From Cryptomeria japonica (lineage: Eukaryota; Streptophyta; Pinopsida; Cupressales; Cupressaceae): DNA of 64,000 nucleotides. A program made the position numbers and the translations under genes. Below, in pieces: positions 58,965-64,000 of the stretch; position 1 is the first letter of the stretch, and each line of letters begins with the position of its first letter. The notes below the pieces were generated by a model, which did no database searches, was not told where the DNA came from, and saw only the letters and a list, made by a program, of their open reading frames with translations. The stretch lies in NCBI RefSeq assembly GCF_030272615.1, contig NC_081413.1, positions 157,792,849 to 157,856,848 on the forward strand, written 5' to 3'.

Positions 58965-60663
58965 ATCTTAAGGTGGCTAACTTCCCAGGTAAATTCTTAG
59001 AAACACCGCTTTTTCAAGGAATGAATAAAAAGGAATATTGGGAGAATTTAGTCTCAAGATATGCTGACATCACGAGTGCATGGAAGTGAAAATGGATATC
59101 CTCTATTGGAAGGTTGCTAATGATAAAATCAGTGCTCTTTGTACTTCCTGTGTACTCTATGTCATGTTTAAAAATACCAAATGGAAATGAGTCAAAAATG
59201 AATAAGATTATGAGAATATTTTTCTAGAATGGAATCAGTAATCAGAATAAAATACCTTTGTTGGCCTGGGATAACATATGTACACCAAAAAATGCAAGTG
59301 GAGAAGGTTTGAGAAAATTATTGTTAATGAACCTAGTAATCGGAGTGAAATTAGTATGCTATCTATATGCAAAGAGTGATCACAAATGGGTTTATTTACT
59401 AAGAAGGAAGTATTTAAACTCCAATAATCCAATCAGTATTCTGAAGGTAAGTGACCCCCCTAGAGGCTCATCTATTTGGAATTACATTTTAGAAAGTAGG
59501 GATATTGTAACAAGACATGTAACTTAGGAGATAGGGAATGGGGAACAAGCTTACCTCTAGTCTAGTTCTTGGAATAATAATGAAATGTTGGAAGACAACC
59601 TGAATTTGAAGGACATAAGAAGAGAGACCTTAATGAAATGGGGAGCAAGAGTGAAATATTATGGGGAAATTATAGGAGAAAATGGAATGAGGATCTAGCA
59701 ATGAAAATCATTGGAGAATTTACTTGCCCAAGGAGTACAAAAAAGCTCTAGCAGACTTATTAAAAGAGAAATGGTTAATTTTATCTAATGAACCAGATAG
59801 AGTAAGATGGTGTGGATCAAAGGTGGGATCTTATAAGGTAGGTCTAGTCTATAAAATCAAAGAGGATTGGTCATGTAAACTACTATGGAGTAAATAATTC
59901 CTTCCTAAAGTTGGAGTTTTTGCTTGGCTAGCAATTCAAGGGAAGGTGCTCACTCAGGATCCTTTGATAAGAGATTGAATACCATTATGAAATATGAGCA
60001 CCACATAGTAGTTTATGCGATCAAAACTATTCTAGGTGAGGAATTAATAATGGTAGATCACAAATATAGAGTAAACATGGACATTGCCTCCAAAAATTGC
60101 CAATTATTCTCTTGTATGATGAGATGGAGTATTATGACTATAAGGAGAAAGTAGTAAGAAATCTAAACTTCATTCTGAATTGGATGGGGGTAGTAGTTAA
60201 TCCAGCACCGAATTGGAGATGGAAAGTCTGGAGCTACAAAGTTAGGAAATCAACACGGAAGCAAAAGACCCAGTGGTGGACGGAGAAATGGAAGATGCTA
60301 CTAAAGGTCAGAATGTTTAGCATTTCCCCTTATGCATGAATTTTGGAATAGTACCTTTCTAGGGTTAATAATTTTTTGAAAAGAAGATAGAATAGGAATT
60401 AAGGAGTAAATTTACAAGAAGACAGTAATAGATAATGAACAGAATTTCAAATCTTGAAGGTATTTGAACAATTTGGGCCTACTTGCGGACATTTTTGTAA
60501 CATCGTAAGGTTATCTTGAGTTAATAGTTATGGAAGAAGAATGAATTGTATGTTGATATAGAAGGAATACATTATTATAGCTAAGACTCAACAATGATGT
60601 ATATTTTACTTTACATATAATGAAGGGGATTGACCCTAGCCAATAGTTCAATGATTAAAAAAA
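58965..60663 (+). mobile_element. 5'-truncated LINE with 17-bp target-site duplication
   Basis: Flanked by AAGACTTTATTCAAAGG (58948-58964) and AAGACTTTATTTAAAGG (60664-60680), one mismatch. The 3' end is a short A-run (about 60657-60665) after a degraded tail. Only the C-terminal RT part is kept: GTPLFQGMNKKEYWENL-like, then WISSIGRLLMIKSVL, then LLLMNLVIGVKLVCYLYAKSDHKW and a SILKVSDPPRGSSIWNYIL block, WCGSKVGSYKVGLVYKI and LPKVGVFAWLAIQGKVLT of the zinc-binding RT domain. Multiple stops. No RNase H is seen, unlike the LINE at 34993-37142. Confidence 0.9.
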
Positions 60664-60879
60664 AAGACTTTATTTAAAGGGAGAAGGTAGAAGATGTAGT
60701 AAGAGTTAAGAAATACAAGTCCTAGATGAATCCAATTAAGTAGAAAAATTGATAACAATATTAATGATCTTGAAGAGGCCCTACATAACAAGTAATGATA
60801 ATTTTCTTAGTGTATTCCAAATGGTAGTTCATTTCCCAATTGAAGCCATTTTTTTAAATTTCATCAACAATAATACATT

Positions 60880-61130
60880 ATAGCTATAATTTATAAATAT
60901 ATCCCAATAATTATTCTACTACTTGGATCAATTCCAACAATGTTTAGTAGTTGAGGCTAAACTATTCAGCTCAAAGAGCCAAACACCTAAACCTCCACTT
61001 TCTTGGTCTACACACAATATCCAAACTAATAAGACTCTATTTTTTGGAGTCCATTTTTTTGTCCAAATAAAATTCAATAAACAAAGTGAAACTCTTTAAG
61101 AAGAAAGTAAGAAGTAGAAAACATTTAGAG
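60880..61130 (-). pseudogene. Small LINE RT relic
   Basis: The minus strand reads FIWTKKWTPKNRVLLVWILC, then DQESGGLGVWLFELNSLA, matching the region of plant LINE RT that normally reads like W..VC.PK..GGLG..DL..FN. Only about 60 residues can be recognised. Confidence 0.55.
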
Positions 61131-64000
61131 GCATGCATTAGCATCTTTCTAGAAACATTAATTATTATTTGAAACTTCAATCCAAGTATTTTATATCTAT
61201 GGTAACATTTTTTATTTCATGAATTTTAATTATTCTTTCAACCTCTATCCTTTTGTTGTAGTGGATGTGGGAACACCAACATGGGTTTCACTTGGGTAAG
61301 CCACTATACAAAATAACCCTTTATTCCCATTTTTCATGTGTGTAGGTTCAAATTCAATAGTAGATAGCATTATAGATATGCAAATAAGGTAATGATAGAC
61401 ATTATCATATTTTTAATAGGCAAAAGCCATTGGACTAGGGTGTCCAACATATTTGTTTGACAATTTTTGGCTGAATTTTGGAGAGACGGGCCTAGAGGAC
61501 CTCTTGAGTGCAAATTTTCTTCATTCTAATTGCACAAAAACACTTAGATTATGGCTCCTAGATGACTTGTCCAACAGTTTTGGGCTCAACTTGCAACTTT
61601 AGTTGCATCTCTATGTTTTCTTTCTAGATTTGAGCTACTATGATATTATTTAGTATTTCATTATTATTACTAAAAGTTATCATTTTATTTTCATTAAACA
61701 TAGTTCTTGAACATACACTTCACAATTTAAATTCCAATTACTAATCAGTAAGGAACATTAATCTACTATTAGGATAAAATTTTAACATTATTTATTATTC
61801 ACCAATGAATTGTGTAGACCATTGAGATCTTAGTTTGCGTATATAAACTAGAATCTCATTTCTATATCTTTTCGATAGTACCTAAGAATTATTTTCTTCA
61901 TAGCCTTCTCAAATGTATATAGAAATTGGAATTCTAGTTTTTAGAATTGAGACAACAAATTGATGGTATTCAAATATGTGTATTGCTTTAATTTTTGATG
62001 TGATAATTTTTGGATTCAATTTTCTATGTAGAGAAGTATGTTGTTGTTCTTGTTTGCAAATCAAAGAACAAAGTTACCTTGCCAAAATTTGGAAAGAATT
62101 TAATGACAATAGTGTTTTGTTTCCTTTGATGGCAACTTCGAATTGCAATAATTTACTTTTGATTAAGACTTGGCAACAAAGCGATATCCTAAGTAGCTAC
62201 ATTTTCTTGTGATTAATATTTGACATATGTTTTCCTTCAATAGCTTGGATAACAATAATTTTGACTACTCTACTAGCTTTATAATAGTTTTGAGCAAATA
62301 ATATAAAAAAAAGTGATCAATATTTGGAATTGGTAGTGATTATGGCTTTGATTATGACTTAAAAATGCATGATCTAATCAAGCAATCACAAATTTCCGTC
62401 TTTTTGTGAATCTTTTATTTAGCTTGTGGGTTCCTACTAGACAACAAATTTATCCTTTGGTAAGTAAAGACTATATCTCTTTAACTAATGATCCTTTTTT
62501 TCTCATGACCTCTTTGAACTTTCTTTAATTCTATTCTAATGATGAATAGAGACAAACAAACATAAAATACAATGGCATAAATAGGAAACTCTTCAACTTG
62601 TATCCAATTTATCACACAATGAACAAGCATTACAATTGTTTTAATATATATAAATTTTGAGAGTAAAGTGAATTTTCTAGAACCTTAGCCAACTTGTCAC
62701 ATTAGAAAAACTCGCTAACAAAAAGTAAACACATTTCCGACTTTTAAAACCTACAAGACAAAAAATTAATATTTTTTACTAAGGAAGATATTAATATTTT
62801 ATTCTAACAAAATGTTCTTCTACTTAAAAATTAGATTAGTAGAAATCTCAATATTTTTATGTGTATATATTTTACTATTTAAAATAAATGTAATAATTTG
62901 ATAAACTAAATTTGAATTATTTCTATCAAATATGAAACATGATTAATATATCATTATAGAAATTGTACCCATCTATGTAATTTTTCATCATATGATAAAA
63001 AGTAAATCTACTTCACGATTAAAAGCATATACATGTCTGTTTCAATATTTAAAAATATTAAACATATACTCGTCTGATTCACGATTAAAAGCATATTCAT
63101 CTGATTCACGGGAAACTGTATTGAACAAATTATTTCATCTTTTTCTTCAGTCCCCTATCACTTAGAGGCTAGTCACTCTCCATGTTGCATGTCATGGTGC
63201 CCCACAACATTATTTTAGACCGTCCTTGCATTCATCCCATGAGTGCTATTATTTTACAATAATTAGGAAGGAAAGAGTATTTAAAATGTTTCTGAATAGA
63301 ATAAAAACATATGCTTAAATATGTCTTTATGTATGCTTTTTCTATTTTAATTGTTTTATTTTAAACATAATTTTAATATTCTCTATTCAATAGATATTTG
63401 CAAGGCATATTTTATGTTTGTTGTCATTATTCTACTAAAAATTATTTACATATATTTATTTGCATTATTTTTCTCTAAGATTAATTTGCACCTATGCTTA
63501 GTTTCTTTTGAAGAATTGCAACTTCAATTTTAAATCATGCTATGAAATTATAAATATAGGGCTTGGTTTTAGACCATTAGGGAACAAGGACTTAGAATTA
63601 GATAATATATAGGTTGGATGTTAAGACTAACATAAAAATGCATCATTTGTACTCTAATTATTACATTAGAAACAATTAGTTAATATGAGTTCAAAATGAA
63701 TTTGAAAATGCATTGGGGGTGCATTATTCACCTTTACATTTTAACTCTACTTCGATTTGCATGTGAACTTCTATGAGTCATGCATGTCAAAGTAAACAAG
63801 TAGTACACATGAGAATAAATAATAATCTCATATAAAAAGGACATAGATAAGAGACGTGCACATGCTCTTGGTGATAAGTACATCTCCCAACCTCCATCTC
63901 AAAAAAATTATGATGAGAATGTAATAGTAGTCTATTGTAGACATGAGAAACTACCTAACAATGCTAAAACCAATGTATAAAAGTTAAAGGTAGATGTACA
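61131..64000. other. AT-rich region with no gene
   Basis: No ORF with recognisable motifs on either strand. The repeated phrase TTCACGATTAAAAGCATAT occurs at 63012 and 63078. The stretch 63160-63320 is a diverged inverted copy of 34100-34280. Confidence 0.5.

Overview
This is plant nuclear DNA, almost certainly from a yew (Taxus) or close relative. The window is AT-rich and gene-poor and is packed with nested, decayed LTR retrotransposons and LINEs. The only host-type gene is a broken cytochrome P450 at 37394-43829. Its sequence resembles the CYP725A taxane hydroxylases, a family I know only from Taxus. The genus is inferred from that similarity; I ran no search.

Layout. 1-1744: GA-rich and AT microsatellites, a small array of near-palindromes, then AT-rich spacer. 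1745-17081: a nest of four insertions. Old Ty1/copia element A (minus strand; 1745-2479 and 13982-16800) is split by copia element B (2480-13981, target-site duplication GATAG). B's RNase H domain is split by a 3.56-kb LTR-like insertion L (4934-8493). L carries a 343-bp TRIM-type element M (6867-7209, duplication CATAG). 17082-33716: copia element C (plus strand) ends in an LTR (E) that does not match its 5' LTR. E is split by element D (23626-32830, duplication GGTCC). D has four zinc knuckles and a long ORF block of unknown function but no visible protease, integrase or reverse transcriptase. D itself carries two solo LTRs, F (28784-30305) and G (30685-31578).

34993-37142: a 5'-truncated minus-strand LINE lies just upstream of the P450. 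37394-43829: three-exon CYP725A-like pseudogene whose first intron holds copia element H (38347-43184, duplication ATATG). 45915-53460: an LTR (J) and a Ty3/gypsy element I (46669-52056, minus strand). 53470-56300: purine-rich arrays flank a 1.6-kb minisatellite made of a 20-bp unit alternating with its own reverse complement. 56480-57230: copia relic. 58965-60663: second 5'-truncated LINE with a 17-bp duplication. 60880-61130: LINE relic. The remainder is AT-rich and shows no gene.

No gene in the window looks functional. Every retroelement ORF carries stops or frameshifts, and many fit C-to-T/G-to-A decay of methylated DNA. B, C and D share one polypurine-tract module next to the 3' LTR. This suggests that D, which lacks pol, was moved by the enzymes of relatives of B or C. 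The points of most interest are the P450 locus with a LINE upstream and a copia in its intron, the pol-less element D, the alternating-orientation minisatellite, the minute TRIM, and the four-deep nest that can be dated by its order.
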